Assembly (NCBI GenBank): GCA_032164245.1
Contig: JAVMKO010000020.1
Span: 7,901,206 to 7,965,205, forward strand
Direction: 5' to 3'
Length of the DNA stretch: 64,000 nucleotides
Source of the DNA: Sternotherus odoratus
Taxonomy: Eukaryota; Chordata; Testudines; Kinosternidae
The notes under the pieces are model-generated. The model ran no database searches, was not told the origin of the DNA, and worked only from the letters and a program-made list of their open reading frames with translations. Below are positions 1 to 12,384 of this stretch, in pieces; position 1 is the first letter of the stretch, and every line of letters starts with the position of its first letter. The translations under genes and the position numbers were made by a program.

Positions 1-3000
1 GTCAAACCTTGATGCACTTCCCTCTAAAGCAATCTGCAGAGTAGAGAGAGATATAAACTAGTGATTTATTTTATGATAACATCCCCGTCCAATAAAACAG
101 AAACCAGGATAAAAATTTACTAAAGAGACAATAATTGGCCTCTTGGGTGTAAATATTCTGGTTTTTTTAGAGAACACATGCGTCTGTTAGAAGCAACCTA
201 TTTCCTCAGCTAAAAAAACCCAACTTATTCTCTATGCCGCCAAAGATGGAATAATCACCAAAGTTATCTGTGTCACTAACTTATTATTCTAGAAGGATGA
301 AGCCACTACCCAGAGCTCATGCATGACCCAGTAATGAGAGCATCAAACATTACTATAAATAATTAAACCAGATACATTACTAGGCTCCTGATTGTTGTTC
401 TCTCATGGACACAGAAGTCCCTTCATTTGTATTACTGGTGAGTGCCAATCACAAAAATTACAGTGTGCCATGGGCAGTGATTTATAAAGGGATTGAAATT
501 AATGAAGGATAAATCAGCAGGGGTGAAATGAGTGGAGAACCAACCGACCAACCCTCTGCCCATTTTTAGAAACAAGTTTCAAACCCAACTTTTCAAGCTT
601 CTTGTTTGGCTGGATTTTGTTTCTTTCTGGTTTTCAGCCAGGATCAAAAATTGAAATTGATTAAGTGCCTCCTCACCAAGACTTTGTGCTAAATTCTTCT
701 GTGCTGCTGTGAATGCTTCTGATTTTCCATTAACAATGATCAGCCCTACCCTTTCAGTTGTAGTAAGGGGACAGGGAGGAATCTACACAGAACTTCAGTG
801 GAGTCTGCAGGAGAGAGAGCGCAGGGAATGAGTCTTTGTACTAGCTCTGAGAACAAAATGGCCGTTCTCTCTGCCCATGGGAAGATCCTTTTATGTTCTG
901 TGTGTCTGCTTTTAAATTTCTGAAGTGCATGATCATAACCGCACATGTAACCCACTGGTGAGTATATGCTGCAGATCCCCTTCCATGCCCTATCTACAGA
1001 AGATGAGAGTCTATTACACTTCCAGTCCAGGAGACTGGGTTCTTTAGCTCAAACTGTAGCAATTCATGCTTTTAGCTCTGAAGGGCCCAGTTCAGTCTCC
1101 AGTGTGTCAACCAAACATGTCCGCCATCGCACAGAGATTAAAGGAATGATTGCTCTGAAGTTAAATTACTTTGGCTTTACCCTGTTGTAATTGAGACTAA
1201 ATTGGTCATGGTGCCTGAACCTGTTACATGTTCTTCCAGCATTCCTACCCTTTTCATCAGCAATACAGTTTATATGATGTATGTATATATGCAGCAAGGT
1301 TTTTTTTAATCCCATCAAAAAGTGATAGAGATGATTCTTTCTATTTATCATGTACAAATTGGGACATTACCAACTCCAGCTAAGGGCATTAGTCAGTCAA
1401 GCCCTTATCAGAGCTGGAAAAAACTATTTTGTAAAAGTCCAACAAATATCCTTTCACTGCCATTTAATGCTGTTTGTCCCTTAACAACAGTGATTGATTT
1501 TGTTTGGTCTTGTAAACACAAATTATCCCATAATCATCTTTGCCTGCCAGGCATTCTTACATTGACTTGTTTGTGTTTGAATGGGGGGAAATGCAGTGAT
1601 TGTCATGAAAAATGGACAAGGTTAGAGACGAGCAAATGTTTTTCTTTTTTTCCTTGGCTGAGAGAAGTGCTTCCACTTTCATTAATTTTCACCCTGGTGG
1701 TGGTTTTAGTTCTATGCAAAAAGTGACATGAATTCAACAATTACATAAATTTACAAATTTGTGTTTGATTGTTCCTGATTTCCAGTAAATAGTTGCTTCA
1801 GGACACATCTGATTGTTTTCACACCAAACAAGAATACACCGCAGGACACTACAAAGACAGTATTTTCTATGTATAGTTCTGCACAACCGCTTGTTTGGCT
1901 TCAGTCCTGCAGGATGAAATTGCACGGGCAATTTCACACTGTTTTTGAATAATGGAGTATTTCCTCTAGCAACCATATAAATAATGGGGGAAAACATTGC
2001 TGGTGCTCTACCGCTCATTTTGTTTTGCTAACATGTCTTAGCACAGATATTGTTAATGGCTCCATCTCCTTTCTCTTCTTCCATACTCTTGTCTAGAGCC
2101 CCCATTTCCTCTGTGTCTCCTCAATATAAAGAGCAGCCTTTCCTTAAGGTACTATACTGATTGAAAATATATGTCTGTGACCCAAGAACCTCCTGATGCC
2201 AAGTCGCAGAGGGTCTCAGAAGTGCATAAAAAGTACAGGGATTCCTGGTGTTTATATTCTAGTTCACCACAAAGTGTGTCATGTCAGGAGTCTACTGAAA
2301 GCCTGTGCCACACCAGTCAGCATAATCTTTGTGAAACGTATGTGTAGATGATACGTAAGAATTGTATTCAGTTACTGACAGGTCACCCGGAGGTAGAGAT
2401 TCCACCAGACAGCAAGTGGGAAACGCTTATATTTCTAGCTGAGTATGGTGTGTCTTATACTAGACGTCTGTTTGCACATTGAGTTCAATGCTAATGAAGA
2501 GATCGTGAGGGCTTCAGAAGGAAAACTGACAGGAAGAGGTGAACAGCAGGGGGTGGAGCTTGTTTTAGTACTGAGTGTCAAGGGGAGCTGTGTTTTAAGA
2601 TGAAACTATCAAGCGGTGGTGAACTGTTCCTGTGGAAACGGAAGATCTGGTCATTGTCAGGGTATCCGGAGGGAAAGGGGCTGGACACACCATGGGGATG
2701 CCCAGAGCACTCAGGTGCTGGAGTGTGCCCGAATCTAGCCTGTAAGCAGGACGTGCTTTGGAGTGTCTCTGGCTGGGAGAGTTGTGGTGCTGACCCTTTA
2801 AAGGGATAGACAAGTCTTCCACATGCTAAGGACAGAGGTTATCAAGGTGCCTCGCAACCCTGAGCACTCCCGGGAAGTGTCACAATATATTACTACGGTG
2901 ATGATGGTGACAGTCCCGGACTGGTCTTCTGAAATGTCTGAGACCTCAGCATCTAAAACCCTGAGACTGTACTGCTTGCCGCTTCCATAGCTTTGTGAGC

Positions 3001-3639
3001 AGTAGAAGACGCAAGCCTGTTACGTGGACAGGTGGGGGACACAGAGCCCTGTTAACGTTGGCATGTGTTTCAGGATGATGCTTGGATAGGCGGTGATACA
3101 GTTCCATAGACCCCAAGGGGAGTAATCCAAAAGTGCCCTGTTATGAGGGAGCAGGAGGACTTAAGTGGTACAGACCTGTCACCAACTCTCTGCAAGGGGG
3201 GTAAATTTCATCCAAGGTGCATTAGCCTAATGCCTTTCTCTGTATTTAGCTAGCTATGAGTATGATCCTAAATGTATAACTGTTTTCTTTCATTCTAAGG
3301 GGTTGTAAAACAAAACATGAGCTGATGTAAAAAAAGGGGGGGGGGAAGTAAAATATAGACACTGATCCTTCCATAAGCATAAGAACCAGTTAAAACTGCA
3401 GAAGGAATGTACATGGTAGCTTCCTAGTAGGGAGATTATCCCTTATCGGTTCATTGCAGGGTTTCTTCCTCTAAGACAGCTGTTAGTAACTGCTGTTGGA
3501 GAGAGGATATTTAACTAGCTGGACCATTGGTTTGATCCAATACAATAATTCCTATTGGATAGCTGTTTATAGGATGTATAACTTGGTACATTTCAGATTA
3601 AAAAATGAGAACCCTCCCTTTCAGGATATTAGCAAGCAA
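1..3639. other. Non-coding flank, no gene seen
   Basis: No open frame longer than about 135 codons and none resembling a known protein. No clear transposon edges. The only low-complexity spot is a short A-run/G-run near 3329-3346. I see nothing that supports a gene, exon or RNA gene in this stretch; it is upstream intergenic DNA relative to LRRTM4. Confidence 0.6.
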
Positions 3640-3835
3640 GCTGATCAATATTGTTTCCTTGCACACCCCACCCAGTCTGTCTCCTCCAGTTATCTCTTGT
3701 TTTATACTTTGATCACAAGCTCTTTGAAGCAGGGACTGTCTTCTTGTTCCATGTTTGTACAGTACCTAGCACAATGAGCCCTTGATCATAGTTAGTCTCT
3801 CAGCACTACAATAGTACAATATTAAACAAGTAGCA
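3640..3835 (+). repeat. L2/MIR3-like 3' tail
   Basis: Contains the widely dispersed amniote wording 'AGCTCTTTGAAGCAGGGACTGTC' (in part) followed by 'TTTGTACAGTACCTAGCACAATG'-type sequence, which I recognise as the 3' tail shared by L2 LINEs and MIR3-like SINEs. Related tails occur at 5660-5770, 43885-44015 and 62590-62695. The 5' edge is not defined. Confidence 0.6.
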
Positions 3836-5039
3836 TCATTCTGGCAGTGCCAAGAAAAAGTTCAATGGGACAACCCTAATTGCTCTGCCTGAGAAGAAAT
3901 GAGTGAGAGAGAGTAGGGCTACATGGTTCTTAACTTTAATCTGCATGTGCACTAGAGTTCAGAAACAGGAAGCTTTCACACTGCAGAATTCTTCAGTGTT
4001 GTTTCGCTGTTGTGTAACCAGGGAAGGGAAGTTGATGCAGATAAAAGACCGGCTGCTCCTGCTGGGTCCTACTACAAGACCAGTGGCTTCTGCTAATGCC
4101 TTCAGCGGGGGGAATAGCTTCTGCCTCCTCTTGATCAATCTCTCCCTCTCCTGCCAAAAACAAGAGACGGGGAAGGTTTGGAAAGAGTTTGCACTTGGAC
4201 TTGAAATGCTGAAGGTAGAAGCCGGTATGTAAAGGTAGATTTCACTTTATTGTCCCTTTTGGGGTCTGATCCTGGGAGAACTCCAGATGTGGTGATCTCA
4301 CTGAAGTCAATCACTGCAGTGGGGATTCAGTGCATAGAGAGTTTGCAGAATTGGACCCGTCTTCTGCAAATCTTTCTAAGCACACTGTACATGTGTCTCT
4401 CCTGCAACCACAGAGCATTCAAAGTTTGGCTATTGATCGGAGACTCGTCCACACCCGCGGCACGTGACTCGCTCTGGGGCCCAGCGCACTCCACTCCCAT
4501 TGACCTCAATGAGAAATAAAATTGACACTAACGTCAGTGGCCATAGTGATAGCTCAGCACCCCTCGTAGGAGGCATTTATCTCCCTGATCTATTTCTGGG
4601 TCTGCAACACTGGGTTGGCAACCTCACAAGAGCAGCCTTTGATGTAGTATTTTGGCTTCCAGTCAAGATGGAACCGGGAAGGTTTGAGGTGCATGAGAAG
4701 TAACAAGGGGAAGAGAAACTTAGAAAGACTTCTTTGAAGTCCAAAGAATAAGTTTATTTCAGGAATGGTTGGGATTTTTGTGTGTGTGTGTGTGTCACTT
4801 CTGGACCGGTTAGATGCCCAAGATACAATATACATTGTGAGATAACCTGTTATCATGAGACTTGAGATTCTGATAAAGTAAGAATCTAGACCATGATCAA
4901 TCTCCCACTGAAGTCAATGGGAACCTTTTGATAGGCTTTGGATCAGGGTCTTCGACTTTTAGGTAGGTGTTAAACCAGTCTGAACCCTGAACCTAATGCA
5001 CTTTTCCCATCACTGCTTTCTGGATTAACTCATCATTTC
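3836..5039. other. Non-coding, one short (GT)n
   Basis: No gene-like frame. A short TG microsatellite lies at 4779-4795. The sequence around 4890-4925 carries the dispersed phrase CTGAAGTCAATGGGA seen elsewhere in the window, a remnant of an old repeat. Confidence 0.55.
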
Positions 5040-5345
5040 GAATCAGTTAAACAGACACTTCTGAGTGACATCACCATCATTTGGGATGTCACTAGGTCTA
5101 CACTAGAATTTTTCAGAAGGGCTTCTGACACCCAGTAGGGGACAGATTTTTCAAAAGGGCTCAGTTCCTATTTTAGGTACCTAAATAATTGGTCAGATTT
5201 TCAGAAGAGCTTAGGATAGAGGCCTAACTCCCACTGGAAGTCAGCGGGACTTAGGTGCCTGACTCACATAAGTACTTTTGAAAATCCCATTGGGAATGTC
5301 TCTGCATCTTTAGGTAGCTAAATACTTTTGTTTTTCTGATTTTTA
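5040..5345. repeat. Dispersed 'AGATTTTCAAAAG' repeat, unnamed
   Basis: Carries several copies of wording such as GGACAGATTTTTCAAAAGGG, TAGGTACCTAAAT and GACTTAGGTGCCTGACTC. The same wording recurs near 20070-20230, 26695-26860, 34270-34420, 39190-39440 and 56490-56570. This is an old interspersed family common in turtles and birds; I cannot name it confidently. Confidence 0.45.
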
Positions 5346-5479
5346 AGCTGCCAACATTCAGTCTGACCCAGAGTTTGGGCAAGCAGGGTTTTGGTTCAAT
5401 CCAGTATATAAAGAGAGGAGGCACTTCGCAAAATGTGGGTCTTGATCTGAATTATTTCCCACATTTTGGCATGTTGGTG

Positions 5480-5770
5480 TAAGGGAGGAATGCTGGTTGT
5501 AGTTAAGCCACTGAACTGGGCCTCAGGAGATCTAGAATCAAGTCCAAGTTATACACCAGATTTCCTGTGTGACCTAAGGCAATCATTTAATCTTCCTTTG
5601 CCTCAATTTACTCATTAGAAAAATGGGGATAATACTCTTTCTGTCCACTTTCTTCTGGTTAGATTGTAAGATCTTGTCCCTTGCTATTTGTTTATTCAGA
5701 GACTAACACAGTGGGACCTCGATCTTGCATAGTCTGTATAAGCTGCTTTCATATATACAATAAATAATTA
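5480..5770 (+). repeat. MIR-like SINE with L2-like tail
   Basis: The order is typical of MIR/CORE-SINE copies: CTCAGGAGATCTAGAATCAAG, CCTGTGTGACCTAAGGCAA, CCTTTGCCTCAATTTACTC, AAATGGGGATAATACTC, then an L2-type tail (GATTGTAAGATCTTGTCCC) ending in an A/T-rich stretch. Moderately diverged. Confidence 0.75.
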
Positions 5771-6429
5771 TGTCCTGAATCAAAATCTCAGCCTAATCTA
5801 CATACTCAGACACACATACATTCAGGAACCCCCAAAGGGTTCTGCAGCAAATTATACCCACCATTAGTAAGGCAATAGGTCAAAGGCCGGTGGCCAATAA
5901 TTGAAGAGGATTTAAATAACTTTGGTCTGTGGAGTTTAGATTTGTGCTGGATGTAGAGGTTCCCAACAACCGTAGAAAGTATGTAAAAGCTTCAATGTCA
6001 AAAGATCCTCCTCTGCACCGGCTGACAATATAGTAATGAAATGACTCCAGCCGTTTCACTCCAACTGCTAATTTATTCATAGTTTACTAGCAAAGCAAAA
6101 ATAAATAAATTAAAACCCAAGGTCTGTGTTAAATAGTCCTTTCTACTCCCCTACGTGATTCTGATGCCTACCGGTTTTATTTGCAATCTTTTGGATATAT
6201 ATCATGTGACTCGCTCAGCTTTGGTGAGAGTCCAAATTGACTCAAGAGGAACACTGTACTAAATCATTCCAGCAGAGCTACTACTTAACATAAGTTCTGT
6301 GTCAACATGACATGGCGAATCCCGATTTCTCTCCACTCCTCCCAAAGTTCCTAGTGTTTAATCCAGTATATATATCCCTCGCCCCCGTAGAAGCGAAGTA
6401 CCTGCCGCGAGTTAAAAGATGGCAACATT

Positions 6430-6545
6430 ATTATTATTAATCACATTTCTTATGGTAGTTCCTAAGGACCAACGAAGAACAGGCCCTGTTATTCTAGGGA
6501 CTGCACAAACACAGAGTAGCAGTCAGTTCCTTCCACTTCTTCTAT
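6430..6545 (-). repeat. L2-like fragment
   Basis: Contains (TTA)n then 'CAGGCCCTGTTATTCTAGG' and 'CTGCACAAACACAGAGTAGCAG', the reverse-strand form of the L2/MIR3 tail (usually 'GGGCCCCATTGTGCTAGG...'). Related minus-strand pieces occur at 49690-49830, 51838-52080 and 60030-60150. Confidence 0.5.
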
Positions 6546-6549
6546 GCTA

Positions 6550-6780
6550 CTAAGGCCTGCACTTGAGACATTTGCCCAGTATAAATGTGTAGGTTAGGGG
6601 TGTAATGTTTTAAAATATAATTATACTAGTACAACCCCTAATGTGGCTATAGATAGATCATTGTAAAGGTGCATTATGCCATTTTGCCACTTTCCAAAGT
6701 GGAATAAGCTATACTGGTATAAATCCATTTATACTGGCCTAAGTGGGTCCATGCTGGGATGGGGGTTCCTGCTTTAACTG
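6550..6780. repeat. Possible decayed MITE
   Basis: Contains CAGTATAAATGTGTAGGTTAGGGGTGTAA and a partly complementary 'TACAACCCCTAATGTGGCTATA', an imperfect internal inverted repeat like that in some turtle MITEs. No target-site duplication was found, so the call is tentative. Confidence 0.35.
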
Positions 6781-6934
6781 TATCCATGCCTTTTCAAGAG
6801 AAACAATGACAAACAACAAAAATGATAGGGGAGTGAAGGGGAAGAAATGACAGGCAAGGGTGGGATGCCCCCCAAAAATCGAGGAGGTTGCTAGGGTGGA
6901 ACAGTGTGAATTTGTGTATGTGGTAGATGCTGGT

Positions 6935-7797
6935 TTTCCATAATGACCTGGTGAATAGCTATTTAGTTCTAGTTAAGAGAAGAACCATACAACATGATGG
7001 GACTAATTTAGCTACAACTAATCAGGAAAAAGATCTTGGGAGTCATGGATAGTTCTCTGAAGACATCCGTACAGTGTGCAGCAGTGGTCAAAAAAGCAAA
7101 CAGGATGTTAGGAGTCATTTAAAAAGGGATAGAGAATAAGACAGAGAATATCTTATTGCCTTTGTATAAATCCATGGTGCATCCACATCTTGAATAGTCA
7201 AAAAAGATATACTGTCATTAAAAAAGTTTCAGAGAAGGGCAACTAAAATGATTAGGGGTTTGGAACGGGTCCAATATGAGGTGAGATTAAAGAGGCTAAA
7301 ACTTTTCATTCTGGAAAAGAGGAGACTAAGGGGTGATATGATGGAGGTATATCAAATCATGACTGGTGTGGAGAAAGTGAATAAGGAAAAGTTATTTACT
7401 TGTTCCCATAATATAAGAAGTAGGGGCCACCAAACAAAATTAATGGGCAGCAGGTTTGAAACAAATAAAAGGAAGTTCTTCACACAGCACACAATCAACC
7501 TGTGGAACTCCTTGCCTGGGGAGGTTGTGAAGGCTAGGACTATAACAGGGTTTAAAAGAGAACTGGATAAATTAATGGAGTTAAGTCCATTAATAGCTAT
7601 TAGCCAGGATGGGCAAGGAATTGTGTCCCTAGCCTCTGTTTGTCAGAGGGAGGTGATGGATGGCAAGAGAGATATCACTTGATCATTACCTATTAGGTTC
7701 ACTCCCCCTGGGGCACCTGGCATTAGCCACTGTTGGTAGACAAGATACTGGGCTGGATGGACCTTTGGTCTGACCCAGTTCGGCCATTCTTATGTTT
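6935..7797 (+). mobile_element. CR1 LINE, 5'-truncated 3' end
   Basis: This is the 3' portion of a CR1 non-LTR retrotransposon. Conceptual translation shows the C-terminal part of the reverse-transcriptase ORF in pieces: around 7020-7110 a 'DLGVMDSSLKTS'-type stretch, and 7248-7560 an open frame with IRGLERVQYE, FILEKRRLRGDM and LWNSLPGE motifs, which are hallmarks of the CR1 ORF2 C-terminus. The 3' terminus reads TGGGCTGGATGGACC...TTCTTATGTTTA. An in-frame stop and small deletions (for example at 7195-7215) show it is dead. Most of ORF2 and all of ORF1 are missing, as is usual for CR1. Confidence 0.92.
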
Positions 7798-8289
7798 ATA
7801 CCCCATTTCCACAGCAATTCCTGATCCTCGGGGAAATATGATGCCCTTCATATGCCTATTAAGCTGAGTGAGGGCAATGTAGGACAAATTCACTACTGGT
7901 GTGCATGGGCATAATTCATTAGAGGACACAGGCTAGGGTTGGATTAACCCACCAATTAATCTTGGAATGAGATTTGAACTTGCCCACTGCTGGTAGCATT
8001 TAGCCCTGCAGGGAAGGAGCAGTCCAGTAGTCAGCAGCAGGTGCTAAGGGAGCAGTTCATACACATGTCAAGCAGTTAAAGAGGGACTGAAACCTGCTGA
8101 TGGATGGATGAATCGGAGGAGCTCTGAACCTCATGGTGCAGCACAGTACTGTGTGAGTTCAGTCCATGGTATAGGTAGGAAGGGATGATGTAGAAGTAAA
8201 GGAAGAAACATGAACATCAGTGTTAGCAAGCTCAAGGTCTAATCACGGCATTATAGAGCATAGTTAGAAATCATCAAAGATGGAGCATT
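7798..8289. other. Non-coding, nothing recognised
   Basis: No gene-like frame and no repeat I can name. Confidence 0.5.
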
Positions 8290-8497
8290 AGTTAGTCAGT
8301 TCCTCTAAGACTGCTATAGGGCACCGGACCAGAACTCAGGAATGTTCGGTCCTGTTCCCAGCTCTGCTGCTGAGTGAGCTTGGGCAAATCACTTCACCTC
8401 TCTGCTCCCGCTTCCCCGTCTGTGAAATGGGGATAATGACGCAAGGTGCGGAGAGACCTATTGATGAAAAATACCATATAAGAGCTAGGTATTATTA

Positions 8498-8539
<42 letters not shown>

Positions 8540-8560
8540 TATTATTATTAGTTCAGGTCT
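8290..8560 (+). repeat. MIR-like SINE with (ATT)n tail
   Basis: Shows CCAGCTCTGCTGCTGAGTGAG, CTTGGGCAAATCACTTCACC, TCCCCGTCTGTGAAATGGGG and ATAAGAGCTAGGTATTATT, ending in an ATT microsatellite at 8491-8550. The order and tail match the sauropsid MIR-like SINE. Better preserved than most MIR copies here. Confidence 0.8.
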
Positions 8561-11025
8561 GTCCCTCTCTGTCATTTTTAAGGTAGCAGGTTGGGTTTTT
8601 ATGTTGATTTCACATTGAGGTTTTTGTTTTTATAATTAGAAAATCTTTCCACCAGTTCCAGGACTATAATTCAGCCTCCCTTGAGGTTTCAAAGCTTTCC
8701 TTTTGAATCAAGAGTGACGCTGGCTATCTTAGAAAACCATTCTGGGTGCCACCCAGTTTGGGATTCAATAGCAAAATTTTGCTTAAAAAGCATTTCTAAG
8801 GCCTCTATCTTGTCTTGAGATTGGGTAAAAATCCTAATATTGAAAGTAGAAGAGCAATTTACTGTTCACATCGAGCTACAATCCAGTCCGTGTATTGGCT
8901 CTGGATGTGACAGACGCTTGTGATCAATTATGGTCCATTGCCCTGCCTTTTAAATCTAAACATATTACTTATTAAAAATAAAGACAGATTATGGAATGAA
9001 GCTCTGATCCAGCAAAGAACATTCAAGCATGTGCTTAACTTTCACCCAATATTCCATTCTCATGATTTACATCTACTCTCTGTGAACCACATTAGATTTA
9101 TGTGCTGCAGGCAACAAACACCATTATTAAATAAATAACACACACCTGGAGGACTAGGATGGGAACCCTGATCCCTCATTTCTAAAACTAGTCATTAAGC
9201 ACTTGAATGAAAGGAGATCTTATTTGTTTGATATTAGCCCCTTAATTTTCATGGGAACAAGCCACTAGAGCGTGATGTTGCATAGGCCAGCACATAAAGC
9301 CAATGCATTAGTGTGCATGTATGCCTATAGAGTGAAATAGGAGTTAAATGAAATTTTTGTATATAGTCCTGGGCTGGAGAAGGGTGAATTTCACCTGTTA
9401 AAGCTTCCTGATCCTGGAGGCCACTCTATCTTATCCCTGATGTGAGTTAGAGCAGCCTAGAGTTTGCTCTTACTTGCCCCACTGGCCTCAGGTCACCATC
9501 ACTGCAGCATAGCTCTGCCATGTCCTGTTTCCATCTTTGATGCTTCTCCTCATCAGTGAGTATGGGAGGGCTGGTAGTTAGTATTGGAAACCGTCCCTCT
9601 GGCATCTCATCAGACCCCTGCCACCAGGGGAATTTTCTGGCCATTTGCAGCCAAAATCTGGCCCCTTGGTGCCGATTGAGTGGGGGACGGAATTGGATCG
9701 TAAGTGAGAATGTGGCTGTGAATTTAGCATAAATCTGTATAAAATGCAATTCTGAACTGTATGGCGCTGATCAATACTGAAATAACCTCATTACAAAAGA
9801 TGTAATTAAAATAGCTTAGCCACAGAGAAGCCATCCATTCAGACTAAAGCCAGGAGCTTTGTTTCATGCTTGGGTGCATGTGTATGTGAATACGTGCGTG
9901 GATTTGGCCTGTGAAGCGCTAGCAAGTGTTTTATTGCACACCTGATGAATGCAATTCCAAAATATTGCTTTTGATTTCTGTAATTACGAAAGCTAAAATG
10001 AAGTTAAAAGGTTTAACCTTCATTATTTTCTTTGTTTTCTAATGACAATATTGATATTAATTGAGATTAGGGAGCTATTTTTAGGTTTGTAAAAAAAAAT
10101 TCTCATTACTTATTGGCACTGAATTCAATTGCCTCTTTGAAAAGCTTTTATTTTTTACTTACAGCCTATTATACATCCATATACTTCTTGTCTCTAATAA
10201 ACAATTAGGCTGTTCTATGCAAGGCTTCTCCCACAGCATTTGGTGCAGGCTATACTTACTCATAAATGTATGAAGATGTAATAGATGAGAGAACAAAACC
10301 CAGTGATTAAAATTAAAAAAAAAAAATCCAAGCAAGCAGAAGTCAGCTGTGGAATACCCACAATGGCAATATTAGAGCATTTTAAAGACAGTAAACGTGG
10401 AATAATGAAGATCCTGGCAACCAAAAAGCCCACAAGCACTTCACAGGCTCTATAAAATAATCATCAGTGTACCTGGTTCTTTGGGTGAAATTCCCCCCCA
10501 TCCTCCATGCAGAAGCACAAAACAAAGACTTACGTTCTATTTGGGGGGTGCACAGAGGTGAATTTCACTTGTATACCATATTACATCCAAGGATCTTGAA
10601 GCACTTGGCACGTGTTAATTAATTAAGCCTTTCAATGGGCCTGTGAATCATTATTCCAATTTGCCCCTTCTACTCAATTAGCAATTTCAGCCTCTGGGCC
10701 TTATTCAAAGCCTTCACCCAACTTTTCCCCCTCCCCCCTCATCTGCCATGTTCAAAACTTTTCCCCCCGGCACTCTTTTTATTTCTAATCTGTTTTATAT
10801 CCGCCCATCACTGTAATAACTGAGGCTGTCCCATGTAAAATCAATAGCAATAGTGCTGTATTTTTTCCTTTCCCGTGTCAGAACTCTGCTTGGGTAGGGC
10901 TTTGGAGTGTCTTCCGAGTTAGCTGTTAAGGGTTTGGGAAGTGGATGTTGGTACTGTGAATTACACTTGTGGTGAGAAGGCTTTCTGAAAGAGGATGGTC
11001 AGACTCTGGATTGGCCTGATCTCCT
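8561..11025. other. Non-coding, traces of old repeats
   Basis: No gene-like frame. 8997-9040 carries a CCAGCAAAG...AAGCATGTGCTTAACTTT motif also seen at 12390-12480 and 33610-33730. 10588-10690 is a weak minus-strand MIR-like trace (GATCTTGAAGCACTTGGCA, ATTATTCCAATTTGCCCC). 10316-10327 is an A-run. Nothing else is recognised. Confidence 0.5.
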
Positions 11026-11160
11026 CTATGCATCGGATGAAGTGGGCTATAGTCCACGAAAGCTTATGCTGAAATAAACTGGTTAGTCTCTAAGGTGCTA
11101 CAAGTATTCCTCACTTTCTTTACGCATACAGACTAACACGGCTGCTATTCTTGAACCTGT
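11026..11160 (+). mobile_element. Penelope-like element fragment with hammerhead-like core
   Basis: Reads CATCGGATGAAGTGGGCTAT, AGTCCACGAAAGCTTATGC, GGTTAGTCTCTAAGGTGC, CAGACTAACACGGCTGC. This is the widespread vertebrate repeat that I attribute to Penelope-like elements. The core CGGATGA (11034-11040), a 6-bp stem GTGGGC/GTCCAC with loop TATA (11042-11057), then GAAA (11058-11061), has the layout of a hammerhead ribozyme core (CUGANGA-stem II-GAAA), with the second base of the core changed. No target-site duplication was found. Confidence 0.65.
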
Positions 11161-11436
11161 CTGGAAGATGGTTTCATAGTTGCATCCCCTCGCTGGGGAA
11201 TGCTTTGTCCTCTACTCTCACACTCTTCATCCTGAGCTATATCCAGGCCTGTTTCCATAAAATCATCTCTGATAAAGTCTGCCGATAGTACTGAGATTGG
11301 GGGAGTAGTAAGGTATTTAAAGGATAGGTCATTGATAATGATTGGATCCCGTTGTGAGCTGGGCACAAGAAAACAAGATGTTCTTTAATATAGATAAATG
11401 TATACAAAGAAGATGGAGTCATCCTCTAAATATGAC
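11161..11436. other. Non-coding, nothing recognised
   Basis: No gene-like frame; short gap between a Penelope-like fragment and an LTR-like element. Confidence 0.5.
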
Positions 11437-11924
11437 CTATACTGGGTAGCAGTGACTCTGAGAAATATTTGGGGGCCGTGGCGGATAACCAGCCTCTTCC
11501 CCACTGATCACTGTGGGGGACCTGGGCCCATCCACTCTTCTGACTCCCGGCCCAGGCACCCTGCAGATAAGAGTCTCTTGCTGCTTCTCCTTAACTTCAA
11601 TTCCCTGTGCCACTTCCCTGTGGCCCAGCACCTTCACCCTCTTCCCAGGGCTTCCAGACAGCATGTCCCAGTAACTAACCAGGAGCTCCCCTTGCTCCCT
11701 GGTCCCTGCTGGCAACTGCCCTGTCCAAGGTGCTACCTTCATGCAGCCGGCTAGGTACAAATTGCTCTCTCCTGGGCTCTCTGCAGCAACTGACTCTGCT
11801 CTGCCTGGTTGGGCCGGGATTGGCTGCTCCTCACAGTGCCTTTTCTGCTGGCTGCTTCCCACGCAGCCTCCCTAGGGGGCTGTTAACCCCTTCCATGCCA
11901 ATGTGGGGCAGATGCCCTATCACA
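11437..11924 (-). mobile_element. LTR-like element, family A copy 1
   Basis: Read on the minus strand it begins TGTGATAGGGCATCTGCCCC (11924 downwards) and continues GGGGTTAACAGCCCCCTAGG, GAGGCTGCGTGGGAAGCAG, CAGCCAATCCCGGCCC. A second copy on the same strand lies at 60166-60717 and shares this order. The TGTG start, GC-rich body and CCAAT box suggest a solo LTR. There is no internal viral coding region beside it and no clear target-site duplication; the lower-coordinate edge is uncertain. Open frames of 118 and 141 codons here are composition artefacts. Confidence 0.5.
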
Positions 11925-12084
11925 CCACTATCATCAAAAAGCTGAGGGAGTATCAGCTGAGATAGTTGGGTCACGTGAGACGACAAGATACAAACATCTG
12001 GGCTAATGCATCATTAAGGCTGAGAGTTCAATTAATTGCACAACAGTCTTGAAATGGAGAATTAAGGTTACTCCAGTCATCCTA
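11925..12084. other. Non-coding spacer
   Basis: Nothing recognised. Confidence 0.45.
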
Positions 12085-12367
12085 AAGGTACGGCTACACT
12101 ACTCGCCGGATTGGCGGGTAGCGCTCGATGTATTGGGGATCGATTTATTGCGTCTCATCTAGACGCGATAAATCAGTCCCCGGATCGACTCCTGTATTCC
12201 ACCTCGCAACAGTAAGTGGAGTCGACGGGGGAGCAACAGTGGTCAACTTGCTGCCGTGGGGACAGCCAGTTAAGTCAACCTAAGATACTGCAACTTCAGC
12301 TATGCTATTCGCGTAGCTGAAGTTGCGTATCTTAGGTTCCCCCTGCCGTAGTGTAGCCCAGCCCGAA
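12085..12367. mobile_element. MITE with internal palindromes
   Basis: The ends are inverted relatives: GGTACGGCTACACTAC on the left and CCGTAGTGTAGCCCAGCCC on the right. Two strong internal palindromes sit inside: TTATTGCGTC...GACGCGATAA (about 12146-12172) and CTTCAGCTATGCTATTCGCG/TAGCTGAAG (about 12293-12322). Rich in CpG and GTCGAC-type sites. It matches a non-autonomous DNA transposon family I know from turtles (ends of the 'GGCTTGTCTACACT' type). No target-site duplication could be assigned. Confidence 0.6.
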
Positions 12368-12384
12368 CTATGACCCCAGTTCAG

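Noticed and set aside
7248..7682. 144-codon frame as a host gene
   Set aside because: The motifs are those of CR1 reverse-transcriptase C-termini and the flanks are CR1 3' sequence.
12085..12367. Structured RNA gene from strong hairpins
   Set aside because: The hairpins belong to a MITE with inverted ends; similar palindromes occur in the MITE at 24135-24440.
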